Assembly (NCBI GenBank): GCA_021018815.1
Contig: JAITYX010000004.1
Span: forward strand, 11,934,001 to 11,998,000
Origin: Talinum fruticosum
Lineage: Eukaryota; Streptophyta; Magnoliopsida; Caryophyllales; Talinaceae
Direction of reading: 5' to 3'
Length of the DNA stretch: 64,000 nucleotides
Shown here piece after piece: positions 38,947-49,596 of the stretch. The notes beneath the pieces were generated by a model. The model ran no database searches and was not told the origin of the DNA. It worked only from the letters and a program-made list of their open reading frames with translations. The first letter of the stretch is position 1, and each line of letters begins with the position of its first letter. Made by a program: the position numbers and the translations under genes.

Positions 38947-39368
38947 TAAGCCTTGTTCAAGCAACGAAGCATTTGAAGTAGCTTTTAACGTTTTGACCAA
39001 GTCAAAATACTAATCAACCAAATATTAGTGTTCGGTAAGGTAGTGTTTTAACTAGCGTTTCAAGTAGTGTTTCGAAAACTAAGAATATTAGTTTTTCACA
39101 TTTGAAAGTAGCGTTTTATATTTTTTGACAAAAAAGCCCTTCATTCATTTATATTTGACAAATTATTTATATCCTTTTACGTCAATTTACAATAATCACC
39201 TAACTTAACCGCTAAATTTACCGAACACATTTATTCAACCGCTCAATTGAACAACTATCCGCTAACAGCTTAAAATCTAACAGACTATCACCTACCTAAA
39301 TAATTATCAACTACACAAACAGTTATCCGATTACTTAAACATACTTCATTTTGCCGAATAGGGTCTTA
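38947..39368 (+). mobile_element. ~430-bp MITE, copy 2
   Basis: Starts TAAGCCTTGTTCAAGCAACG and ends GCCGAATAGGGTCTTA. It is in the same orientation as copy 1 at 33300-33744, 5.6 kb away, and is similar along its whole length with small indels. The right end, read as reverse complement, is TAAGACCCTATTCGGCAAAA. Non-coding. Confidence 0.75.
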
Positions 39369-40013
39369 GCCTAACTTAAGAAATAAATAGCCTAACTATT
39401 GCACTCTTTATTCTTGTATCAATTAGCCTAACTCCAAAAACAAAAAGGCATAACAATTGCAATCTTTAGAGGAATTCAATACATATTATCATTATTTTTA
39501 GCTTAGATGAGTCATACAACAACATTACAATATAATTACGATATAATTTTTAAAGAGATATATAGTATAACATTACTCCATATTTAATAATAAAAATAAT
39601 AATAAAGTTTGTTATGGCTAAAAAGAAAATATAAAACTCAATTATTGGGTGTGTTATTACTGGGTAATGGCTGAAACCGTTAACTAGAAAAATAGTGAGT
39701 ATCGTAAATGAAAGTGGACAAAGGAGCCGATTTTTCTCTCTCCCCTGCCCTTCTTCACTAATACAATACAAATACTCATCCTCTCCTATGGTCGCATCAC
39801 AAGTGCCCCAGCAGACAAAAATTTATTTCTGTGGCCACCGACTTATACATCACTCCCTCTTTTTATTTTTTTCCCCTTTCCTTATTTTTTCATCCTTCTA
39901 GAACCCTTTGGCCCCCTTTTTATCTCCCTTTCCTCCCTTTTCTCTCTCCTCCCGCACCATAAAATCCAAACCCATTTGCCCCCCTTATCATTCTATCTAT
40001 CTAAGCCGTCAAT
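39369..40013. other. Upstream region of the F-box/kelch gene
   Basis: Nothing gene-like. From about 39735 the plus strand becomes strongly pyrimidine-rich (CT and C tracts), as in many plant promoters just upstream of the transcription start. Confidence 0.4.
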
Positions 40014-40020
40014 TATAAAG
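40014..40020 (+). promoter_or_regulatory. Candidate TATA box of the F-box/kelch gene
   Basis: TATAAAG lies 151 nt upstream of the ATG at 40171. It is followed by a CT-rich leader including an eight- to nine-unit CT repeat at about 40069-40086. The position suits a 5' untranslated region of about 120 nt. Inference from motif and spacing only. Confidence 0.45.
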
Positions 40021-40170
40021 CAAAGTCTCCTCCCCCTTCGTCTCCCCTCATCACACTCCCTCATTTCCTCTCTCTCTCTCTCTCTTCCAGAATACCCAAT
40101 TAACCAAGCAAGCTTTCTTACTCTGTTCTGGCGTTTACTTTAGATTTCTCCCACTGGGTCTGCAAAAAAC

Positions 40171-41258
40171 ATGAATTATATCGTTCCGGGCTTGATTGAC
40201 GATCTGGGTCGAGAGTGCTTGATTCGGATCCCCTATCAAGAGCTTCCCACCGCGATTTCGGTCTCCAAAACATGGGAATCTGAGATTAGATCCCTGAATT
40301 TCGCCGCCTGAGGAAATCCGCCGGCGTGGCCCGACCCGTTATTGTATTGGCTCAGGCTAAGTCCGATGACTCGAATTCGAGTCCGGGTCAAGGGGTGAAG
40401 CAGCAAGCAACTCGACCCGTTTATCGTCTTACTGTGTCCGACCCGGTTTCTGGGACTTGGACTGAGCTGCCCGGGATCCCCGGGCTGCCCGACGGTCTTC
40501 CCGTGTTTTGCGGGGTTGTCGGAGTCGGGTCGGATCTTGTGGTGATTGGCGGGTGGGATCCGGTAACTCTTCGGGCGTCGAGTGGTGTGCATATATATAG
40601 CTTTTTGTCGGGTGAGTGGCGGCGGGGCTCCGATATGCCGGGTGTGAAGAGGTCCTTCTTCGGATGTGCGTCGGATAATGATCGGACGGTCCTGGTCGCT
40701 GGGGGTCATGACGAGGATAAGAACGCCTTAAGGTCCGCCCTCCTGTATGACGTGGCGGAGGATAAGTGGGTGCCACTTGCTGACATGGAGAAAGAGCGTG
40801 ACGAGTGCAAAGTCATCTTCCACCGTGGCAGTTTCCACGCCATCAGCGGGTATCCCACCGAGAACCAGGGTTGCTTCGAGAGGACCGCCGAGGCCTTTGA
40901 CCCCGCCACAAGGCAGTGGGGCCCAGTCATCGAGGACTTCCTCGAGGCGAGCGCCAGCCCGGGATCATGTGTGGCGGGGCCCGACGAGAGGGTCTACGCC
41001 TGCATCGGTCGACGGAGCAGTGATGTGGCAGTCCAGCAGGGTGACAGGTGGCAGGTGGTGGCAAAGGTTCCACCGGAGGTCCGAAGTTCACAGTGGGTGG
41101 TTCCATTTGGAGACACCCTAGTGGTGATAGGGTCCCCAAAAATTGGGGATGGCCATGAGGGTTATATGTTAGACTTGAAGAATTACAAGTGGAATAAGAT
41201 TGCCATCCCTAAGGAGTTTTGTGGGCATGTCCAATCCGGTTGTGTTATGGAACTTTAA
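40171..41258 (+). CDS. F-box/kelch-repeat protein (At1g80440/KFB20 type) with a one-base frameshift
   Basis: Relatives are substrate adaptors of SCF ubiquitin ligases; Arabidopsis members KFB01, KFB20 and KFB50 target phenylalanine ammonia-lyase. Here a 46-codon frame (40171-40311) gives a weak F-box, LIDDLGRECLIRIPYQELPT, and ends in TGA. From 40302 a second frame runs open for 318 codons to TAA 41258. It holds kelch blades such as LVVIGGWDPVT, TVLVAGGHDEDKNALRSALL, YDVAEDKWVPL, FHAISGYPTENQG and AEAFDPATRQWGP, and ends CGHVQSGCVMEL. The change of frame falls in TTCGCCGCCTG, where relatives need an extra base. With it the protein would be about 364 aa, like the family (~354). No other lesion is seen, so this may be a very young null allele or an assembly error. 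It is intronless, as in Arabidopsis, and much more GC-rich than its surroundings. Confidence 0.88.
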
Positions 41259-42469
41259 GCTTCTTTAATGTTTGATTAATGGTTAGTTTAAGATTAGTGT
41301 ATGTAAATGTGTAGCCTAATCATATCACATTTCGAGATGTGTTGTATAAACCTTTTGAGTTATTGGAGAGTGTTAAAGTATGCTTCACATATTTTTACTA
41401 TATTTCGATCAAAGCACTTGTAAGTGAAGGATGACAAATCGACCATAGTGTGTTTTTATAAACGAAGGTCTATTTGAACCGACATTTATATATGTATTTA
41501 TAATAATTTTTAGTTCATTTTAACTCATTTTATCTCGTAATGACTTAATTATTTCAACGAATTTCGATTACAGTAGTTATGATAAATAATTTCAACAGTA
41601 GTTTTAAACAGATTATAAATAATGTAACGGCCGAAAGCGGAAAAGTTTAAAGCAGCACAAACAAGTGAAATAAGCAATAAAATTATATGTAGAAAAAGTA
41701 GTGGGAAAGGGGGAAATGTTTCTAGAAGATGGGAAAGGACATGGACAGTAGTAAATCACATGGGAAGGTCATGGTTGATTATTCTTGCTTTATGATTTAA
41801 ACATTAAAGTTATCTTGAGCCTAAAATGTTGATAGATTTGTACTTTTGAGCCATTAGAGTCCAGCTTGTGCTTTGGACCATTGGTTGGGTGTGTAGACTC
41901 TAGAAGGTTATCAAATGAAAGATGTGGACAAATTACTTGGTACTTTTATATTTGATTATTTGTTACTTTTACTTTGAAATTTTGAATTTCGAACACTACA
42001 AATTAAGAACCCCATAGGTAGGGCTGGCTCGTTGCTTGCCAATTGCTTAGGGGACCATATTAATCAGATTCCCCGTATAATGATGGTCGTTATCGTTATC
42101 GAATATTCAAATCCCATGTCCATAGATAGATTGTCGAAATATAGAGATAAGGAAGTTGCAATCCTTTTTGCAAAATCATTCATTGTGAAGTTATTTTCAA
42201 TGTCAAAGATTGGCGTGTACAATTGATAATATATATCTATTTTATTATTTTGCTTTTTGTATAATCTTTTTAACTTAGACTTGTTGAATTTGTATAAATT
42301 TATTCTAAACTTTTCTAAACTAGTTACATTAGCTTTGAACTTTTCTTGAAAAAGTAAGTTCGAAAAGAAAAGTGACCTAATTCAAAACTCATAATAATGA
42401 AACCGGATTCTTTTTTGTTAATGTGTATTACTCGTTATTGCATAAATTTAAGGATTACTCTTAACAAAA
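41259..42469. other. 3' flank of the F-box/kelch gene, no further gene
   Basis: AT-rich sequence that should include the 3' untranslated region. The 64-codon frame at 42032-42226 has no recognisable domain. Confidence 0.45.
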
Positions 42470-42929
42470 TACTCCCTCCTCCCTCCATTTTATAATATTT
42501 GTGTTTTTAGTCTGTAAAGCTATACCAAAAATATAAGTTAAAAATTTATGACTAAATTTATTTTAAAAGATCAAATTGTCTTAAAATTTCATTGAAAATA
42601 AAGAAAGTCAATGGAAAAAGGAGAGAAGAAAAACAATTACTCTCTCCAGTCCCTAAAAAGTTGCCAGCTTTTTTAAAAAATAAAAAATTAATAAAATATT
42701 ATTTATTACACAAAAATTTCAAATAAAAGATCACCTTTTTAACTATACAAAGAAACCTTGTCAATACTTTTGGGACATTTAAAATAGAAAATTTTAAGGG
42801 GAGAAGGTAATAATAAGGATAAAAATGGTAAAATAATTATTAATATTTTATTTGAATTGTAAAACAACAAATATTAAAAAACGAAAAAGTTAATTAAAGT
42901 AACATATATTGTGAAATAACGAAAGTATT
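42470..42929. mobile_element. Stowaway-like MITE interrupted by a second MITE-like insertion
   Basis: The outer element starts TACTCCCTCCTCCCTCCATT and ends near AATAACGAAAGTATTA. Its middle is split by about 42640-42805, which starts TACTCTCTCCAGTCCCTAAA and ends near TTTTGGGACATTTAAAATAG, itself with inverted-repeat ends of the CAGTCCCTAAAA/TTTTGGGACA kind. Confidence 0.55.
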
Positions 42930-45900
42930 ATAAACTTACATTTTTACGATAAGTCAACTTTATTTTCATCAACTCGATATCAATCCCACCAGTAAGCAAA
43001 TGCAAATAAATAAAAAAGAAAAATACTACAAAAAAATAGCAAAATTAAAGATTTGAATATGGACTAAGGGCATGTCGCAGTCCTTGGAACATAACCATTT
43101 CCATTGGCATGAAAAAGGACACTTGACTTTGCTCATAAAGCCGGCATTTATATTATATGTAGTTAAGATTCATTCCAACAGTTTATATCTTAATAAAACT
43201 TTAAAAAATAATAAAAAGGGATTTTTTAGGTATAGAAAAAGGGATTAATTAATTAAAAACAAAGTGGAGGACATTTCTGTATCACGTCATCAAAACCTAA
43301 ATTGAACGGCCGTGATATATTTTAATGGATTATGATGATCTTTGTCTAGCACTCCTCGACATGCCATTCATCACTTGAAAGAAAATCACTCCACATTATT
43401 TTATAAAATTCTTAGTCAACTTAATTATTTCAAACACGGATTAATTTCATATTTAATTAGTCAAGCGACACTCTCAATTTGAAAAAAAAGTGGAAAAGAA
43501 AATCACTCAAGTTTTCTTTCAATATCATCAAATCATAGTATTTATTTAACAAAGTATATTCCAATTTTTTTTTTTCATATTATAAGAAGTTATCAAATCT
43601 CAAAGTGGATTTTTTTAATGAAAACAAGATTTATTAATGAAAAATTATATGACATTTATAATAAAGATCAATTAATAAGAATAGTTTTAAATTACGAAAT
43701 ATCTCTAGAAGGTTATAATGGTAAATCTGTGGTTGACTAGGTCTAATTTGCAGTATTTTTTCGCCATTAACCATATTATTTAATATTATTGCGTATTTTT
43801 GAACATCGACAAGATATTTCTGGAATGTCACTTGCAATGACTTTCACCTTAAACATTTGCATCTCGATACCTCTGGTCCACGGAGAGGCAAACATATAAT
43901 TAAGCGAATATGTATCTATATGACCGGCAACTTTTGGCTAAGTATTGAGGTCAGGAAGGTTTGCAGCTTTCTTTGTAGCCAGGCCAGGATCACAAGAAGA
44001 TAATGCATACAAATTGTCCCTTTTTGCGCTAAAGGAGGCTTTGGTTGGGGAGATTTTTCATAGAATATGCTTCTTTCAAGAAAATATAATTTTTAACACA
44101 TACTTTCAAGTTGCATTGTTTGGTGTAGGAGGCCTTAAAATATTAGTTTTTTTATAAAAAAAACTGTTATATAAACTAAAGTTAAACGGATCATAATAAG
44201 TTTTTATAAAATATCCATTTCTTTGTGTTTTTTAAAAAGTTCATAAAGAAATTAAAGTAATTGTAAAATTATATCAGATTTGGACACCATCTAGGCCTTG
44301 AAGGAAGCATTTTAGCCAACAACCTATTTAATGTTTTAATGATCATAAACTTCTATAGAATCGTGATACTGTAGATAAATGTTAACCGAAGTGAAAGAAT
44401 TTTGACCTCCACTTTTAGATTGAGCTACTTTTTAATCTTACTCATCATATAGCTAATTAGTTATGATCGTAACTATTAAAGTCGCCTATATTTGGAAAAT
44501 CAACTTCATTTTTCCCCTACAAAGGAGAAAATCTTTTTCTTTAACAAATAACCGAAAATCGAAAGATAATTTTTTAAAAAAATATTCTCTCTTTCCCCAA
44601 ACAGACACACCCTATAATTAATTAATTTTTTTGACATTTTATGAAAAATGAGCTCTAGTCCATTCTATCATTAAACTACCTTAATAAAACAAAAAACTAT
44701 CTTATTATTAATTGCTCGATTATATAATTTTGTCATGATATAAACACCCATTAATATTTGTCTCTTCAAGAGAGAAAACTTGATGGTAGTACCCCTCATT
44801 TGTACCTCCTATCACCATTGCATGGTATCCACAAGCTTTTTTCTTAATTGGGCAAGAACATGTTTAGGGTCGGTTAATATGTTTGTATTATCAAATTATA
44901 CCACAACGATTTGAAAGTTCCTAATAAATTGTCTCCAATTGAAAATTGTCTAAAATTAAAGGCTTCACTTACTTATATATATATAGTTAGTACTTGAATG
45001 TTGCAAATTTAATATGGTCCACATCATTTCAATACTTTAACTCCGAACTCAGGCCAATGGATTTATTAATATGACCCAAAGTACGTAAAATTTTCTAGAG
45101 AGAATGAAAAAAAAAATGAGAGTAGGAAGGGGAGGCGGAAAATTATAATGTAAAAAATAAAGATTATGACTTTTTATATTACCGAAAATATGGCAATTAT
45201 TGATAATACTAAATTATTAGCTACAGTTTTAAATATTGTTAGCCCATAAAAACATGCAAATAAATATGGTGTCAAAACACACACATACATAAAATGAACT
45301 CTTTTCTTCCGTAACCAAGTGTTATATGATGGCACCTTGGTGTTTAATTTATGTTTTTTAAAAAAATATATAATTCACTAAGCCTTTAGAATTTGCAGCT
45401 GGAAGCCTACAAAAATTGCCCTTCAAATAACTCACTTGATGGAATGCCCACAATCTTGAGTTGTTATATGATGGCATATGGCCTACATTGCTAAGCAGGT
45501 GTAGGGAAGTAATATTTGTAGATGTAAGACGGGTGAAAATGGAGGTTCGTTAAGGAATTTTAAAAATGGAAACGGAAAGGGAGAAACGGGAAGAAATACA
45601 TCAATTAAGACTATATTTAACGGGAGTAACTTTAATTAAGTTGCTCTTGGTGGAGGAGAGATAAATAGATAAAATTATTTTTCCCGTTTCAAAATAAGAG
45701 GCTCATTTATAAATAAAATTTAATTTATCTTTTACAAAAATTAGACTTTAATTTTTATCCTAAAAGAAATATTTATTATAAAATGAAGAAAATATCCACT
45801 AACCTTTAAAAAAAAACACAAAAATCAAATCTTATCCAAATCCAAATTAACTACCAAATCATATAAAATACAACATGAAATCTAAGATTATTAAAAATTC

Positions 45901-46049
45901 CATTCTCAAACTCGCGGCATCTCAAGGCCATTTAAATAAATTAAATTTAAGTGTCATATATATTTATTATGCCAGCAAATTATGGAAGGGAAGTCAACAA
46001 AATTAAATAATATTGAATGTCGATATGTCATCATAACCCTCGACATAAT
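42930..46049. other. Intergenic, no gene recognised
   Basis: AT-rich. It contains a hAT-like right-end relic at about 44515-44616 (ends AAACAGACACACCCTA) and an antisense LINE-tail-like stretch near 43605-43650. The open frame at 43945-44157 has no recognisable domain. Confidence 0.4.
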
Positions 46050-46104
46050 ATTAATAAATAACAATGGTTTTTTTTTTTTTTGGCTGATTAATAAATAACA
46101 ATGG
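46050..46104 (-). mobile_element. Poly-T micro-insertion with perfect 18-bp target duplication
   Basis: ATTAATAAATAACAATGG occurs at 46050-46067 and again at 46087-46104. Between them are 19 bp: 14 T followed by GGCTG. A long perfect target duplication around little more than a homopolymer tail is the footprint of LINE-machinery integration with extreme 5' truncation, here in antisense orientation. Confidence 0.75.
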
Positions 46105-46271
46105 GTTGCTTATATGGGGCGGCATATTTTTTATTCTACTTTTTTGGATTATCACATTGAGTCATTTGTATTTGTATTTCTATACATGTTTCAAAATTTC
46201 CCAAAAGAAAAAATAAAAAAATATCCCAAAAGGAAAAATATAAAGATTCATTGACAACGGAAAGTAATTGT

Positions 46272-46530
46272 TAACTCTCTATTTTGTATTATATATCACT
46301 TTAATTAATTGTTTTTTATCGTTTTATAATTTAATATTTTATAACTTTAATGACATATTAATTACTAATTTATCAATTTTATTCTGATTAATTATCTATT
46401 AGAAAATGAAAAAGAAAGAAAGCGAGAATATATTAGATAATTCACCTTTTAATTACTTAAATTTTTTAATTAACTTTGGGTTTCCTCCACCCCACTAAAG
46501 TGACATGTAATTTAAAATGTAGAGAATATA
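46272..46530. mobile_element. Degenerate Stowaway-like MITE
   Basis: Starts TAACTCTCTATTTTGTATTA and ends AAAATGTAGAGAATATA, with internal pieces (TTTATAACTTTAATGACATA, AATTACTAATTTATCAATTT) that match the family at 33955-34310 and 61000-61275. Confidence 0.55.
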
Positions 46531-46545
46531 ATTTTCTAATCTTTG

Positions 46546-46879
46546 CACTAATTCTTTTACCAAGGAGTACCGTCGTCTCCATTAATGACATACAATAAAT
46601 ATTAGAAGTTAACACAGAGGATGCCTTCGTTAGAAAACTATTTTACGACATAAATAAGTTACCGTCGTAGAAAATTAGACTCTTCTATGAAGGTATTAAA
46701 ATACTATCATAAAAGCCCAAACTATCATTAAGAATGGATCGTAAATGACCTTTTACAACGAGGCCCATGACGGTACATGATGGAAGTCAAAACCGCCATC
46801 TTAAAAGGACTTTAATGGCGATTTCTGACATCATTTACAACGAACTTTTCCTTTATAAATGGTCTTTTTTCTAGTAATG
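46546..46879. mobile_element. Possible non-autonomous CACTA-type element
   Basis: The left end is CACTAATTCTTTTACC. The right end, as reverse complement, is CATTACTAGAAAAAAGACC, near the CACTACTAGAAAAA end of plant En/Spm elements. The interior carries CCGTCG/GACGG-type motifs as in subterminal repeats of this superfamily. The ends are imperfect and no 3-bp target duplication is visible. Confidence 0.45.
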
Positions 46880-47032
46880 AATGTCCACCAAATAAATAAA
46901 TTACACTTAATACAATTCATAGATACAATTATACATTTTGTTTACGTGAATAGGTTCAAAACACCTGAAATTACCACAAACTGAAATTTTAGAAAATAAA
47001 AATAAATAATACAACCACTTATATATTACCAA

Positions 47033-47083
47033 GTGTCTACCAAACAACCTATGTAATTAACTTTTTAATTCAATATTAATTAA

Positions 47084-47128
<45 letters not shown>

Positions 47129-47191
47129 TATATATATGTGTGTGTCTACCAAACAACCTATGTAATTAACTTTTTGATTCAATATTAATTA
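47033..47191. repeat. 50-bp direct repeat flanking a (TA)n tract
   Basis: 47033-47082 and 47142-47191 (starting GTGTCTACCAAACAACCTAT) are identical except for one base. The DNA between them is almost pure TA with a GTGTGT end. It looks like a replication-slippage or repair duplication around an unstable tract. Confidence 0.9.
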
Positions 47192-47754
47192 TGTGTGAGA
47201 GGATAATTATTTATTGTTTTAGGTAATTATTAAAAGTCATATTAGTTGTTTTCTTTGACATATGTATATGTTATATTTTATATATGTGAATATTTATATA
47301 GCTCTCCAAGAGAATTACTTTTTTTTTTTTAATAAATACTCCAAGAGAAAAGTCATACATCACTTGAAAAGGACAGTCAACGTACTTATTGTATAAAGAC
47401 TTCCCTAATCTCAATTTCGAATTGATTGCTCAAGTTAAACTATTAAAAATTAAATCTTCAAGGCTCTAAATATTAATATTTGGTATTTTTTTATAAAAAA
47501 TAACCAACCATGTAGAATTATAGATGAAGTTTAAATTATTTTTAATACTAAAATTAAAAAATTACTAATTAAATAAGTTAAAATTCGTGGCTTTACTGTC
47601 TAGAAGTCAACAACGACATAAATATGCATCTGAAGGAATCAATTTCCTTAAACACGTATGCCTAGTGGCCTATGGAGGATATATATAAGATTTATCAATT
47701 TTTCATATATTCCGGCTTAAACATTATTCCAAATATTTTGAGCCCTCCGTGAAG

Positions 47755-48060
47755 AATAATCTTAGAACAAGTTGTTTAATTTTTTTGTATAAAATAAACT
47801 TATCAATAATTTAGCTGATGTCTTATTCTTATCTAATTGCGAAACATTCCAAGTAAATGACATCATGGTAATGGGCAATCTCTTTTGCATATAGTTTATT
47901 TGGAGTTCTAATAATATAGTAAACTGATAATGTATTTTCATCCTAAAAAATAGTCCACACCACTTTTTGGGGAATTTCAAGAATGTAATCCGCAAAAGTG
48001 CAGTTGAATAGCCCCGATAAGGTATCCAGGGACAACAAGCAATAAGCTCGGAACAGACAA
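47755..48060 (-). mobile_element. Possible Ty1/copia RNase H relic
   Basis: In a broken minus-strand frame I read pieces like PNKLYAKEIAHYHDVIYLE, then stops, then DIS and IIDKF. They resemble in order the copia RNase H end (N-K-A .. IA .. P-V-x-H-x-R-T-K-H-x-E .. I-R-E .. Q-L-A-D-x-x-T-K). The similarity is weak and the region is full of stops. Confidence 0.25.
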
Positions 48061-48082
48061 GTAACCAATACAAGCAACTCTG

Positions 48083-48535
48083 TGTTGAACGATACGACCT
48101 GTGTTCTTTGTGGTGGTGCTCATTCTTGCTTCCAACAGGAACTCAGGCAGCCCGTTTTGACCGACACGATTCGTGCTGACAACAATTAGCTATTATTGCT
48201 GTTCGAATTGGATAAGATGATTCATGCAAACTCCCTATGGATAGAATCAACGTACAACTGCATCCTATCCGGTTTTACATGTGACAAGGGTCTTATATAA
48301 AGATCATTAAGAGAGAGAAAAGATATAACACCAAAACTTATCATCCTTGAGAGTTACTACAACATTCACATGGATAAACTTTGAGTGATCTTGAATATTG
48401 CACTTGTTTGATCATCACTTTATCCCTAAAATTATTTGTAATACAATAAATACGTCTTAAGGAAAGTAATTCATTCACAAGTTATTGACTTATCCGATAC
48501 TACATTCCTATGTACTTTCCTAACACCATTATTAT
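48083..48535 (+). mobile_element. Possible solo LTR
   Basis: The segment begins TGTTGAACGATACGACC and ends TACTTTCCTAACA. It contains TTATATAAAG (TATA-like, about 48293) and AATACAATAAATA (poly-A-like, about 48440) in the order and spacing expected for an LTR. No target duplication could be found and no partner LTR is present. Confidence 0.35.
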
Positions 48536-49596
48536 CAAATGTAAACTTTGTTTTTAGTTGACTTGTTTCAACATGATACATATAGATCAACGATGTTTAG
48601 TTTAGTGGTTAAGAATGAGGTTTAGGTCCCAACTTTGATTCCCCCTCCACCTATACATTGCTCTTTATGAATCTTTAGACAAATATATATATATATATAG
48701 AATAAAAAGTGTGTAAATCATGATACAAATAATTGAATAAAAAGAAAAAAATATCATGTTATGATCATTCTAATTTGAGAAAACATCCTTGAATAAATAG
48801 GGTATGTGCCTTGGTGCAAATGTAGAATGTTACATTTAGGAAGGAAAGACATAAATGCAACTAAGAATTTAGATAGCGTTATTCATAGAAAGCAAAGGTA
48901 AAGTACTGCTAGCGCTGTAAACATTCGACATATTGATGCTGGCCCTGTTACAACAGAAAGGTCCCTCAGAAAATAGCACTTTGTTGATACTAGAAACCCA
49001 ATAATTAGTTCATATTGGTAAGATGTTCATTAAAGAGCCCAAAGAGATTCAAGGAACGGTACCACACAAGCTGAAAGTCAGCAAGCCAATTTATCAATTT
49101 TGATGTAGACCTAACAAATGGGTCGATTGTTTATAGTTTCATGTCGCATTAATTTCATACGCGTTAGGTGCTTAAGTCATGGTTATAGGCTAGTTTCGCA
49201 TAAGGCATGTTAGGATTGATGGAACTTGTCGTTAGATCTGGCTCATATTGATTTAGAGCTCAGTAGCTAGTTTTACAGAGTAGGTTTGATTTGAAATACA
49301 GTCAATATTGGTTATTTAAATGTAAATGGGTTGGTACGGTTTAAATCAGATTAATTTCATCCGAAGTGAGTTAAATTCGGATTCGGTTTAAGTTTGATGT
49401 GAATTGCTAGGGCTTCTAGTTGAATCGAGCAAATATTAGTCCTTTGGGTGTGGTTTATTATCTTGTTGGTTCAATAATTTGAGTTAAAATATTACTATCT
49501 TATCTGAGATTTTATACAGTGTACTAGGTCTATTTGAACGAAAAATGCTTACTATAGAGAATGAACGCCAGGCTAAGTTCAAAGAAACCAGAGGAC
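48536..49596. other. Intergenic, downstream of NLR copy A
   Basis: No gene. At 48598-48652, AGTTTAGTGGTTAAGA followed by ACTTTGATTCCCCC has the spacing of a tRNA-like A and B box, as in SINE heads, but no full cloverleaf can be drawn. The last part should be the 3' flank of the NLR gene and is related to 56960-57098. Confidence 0.4.

Noticed and set aside
40236..40776. Open frames of 157 and 115 codons on the minus strand, and others within 40706-41139
   Set aside because: They are shadows of the GC-rich kelch F-box coding region in other frames, with low-complexity Pro/Arg/Thr-rich products.
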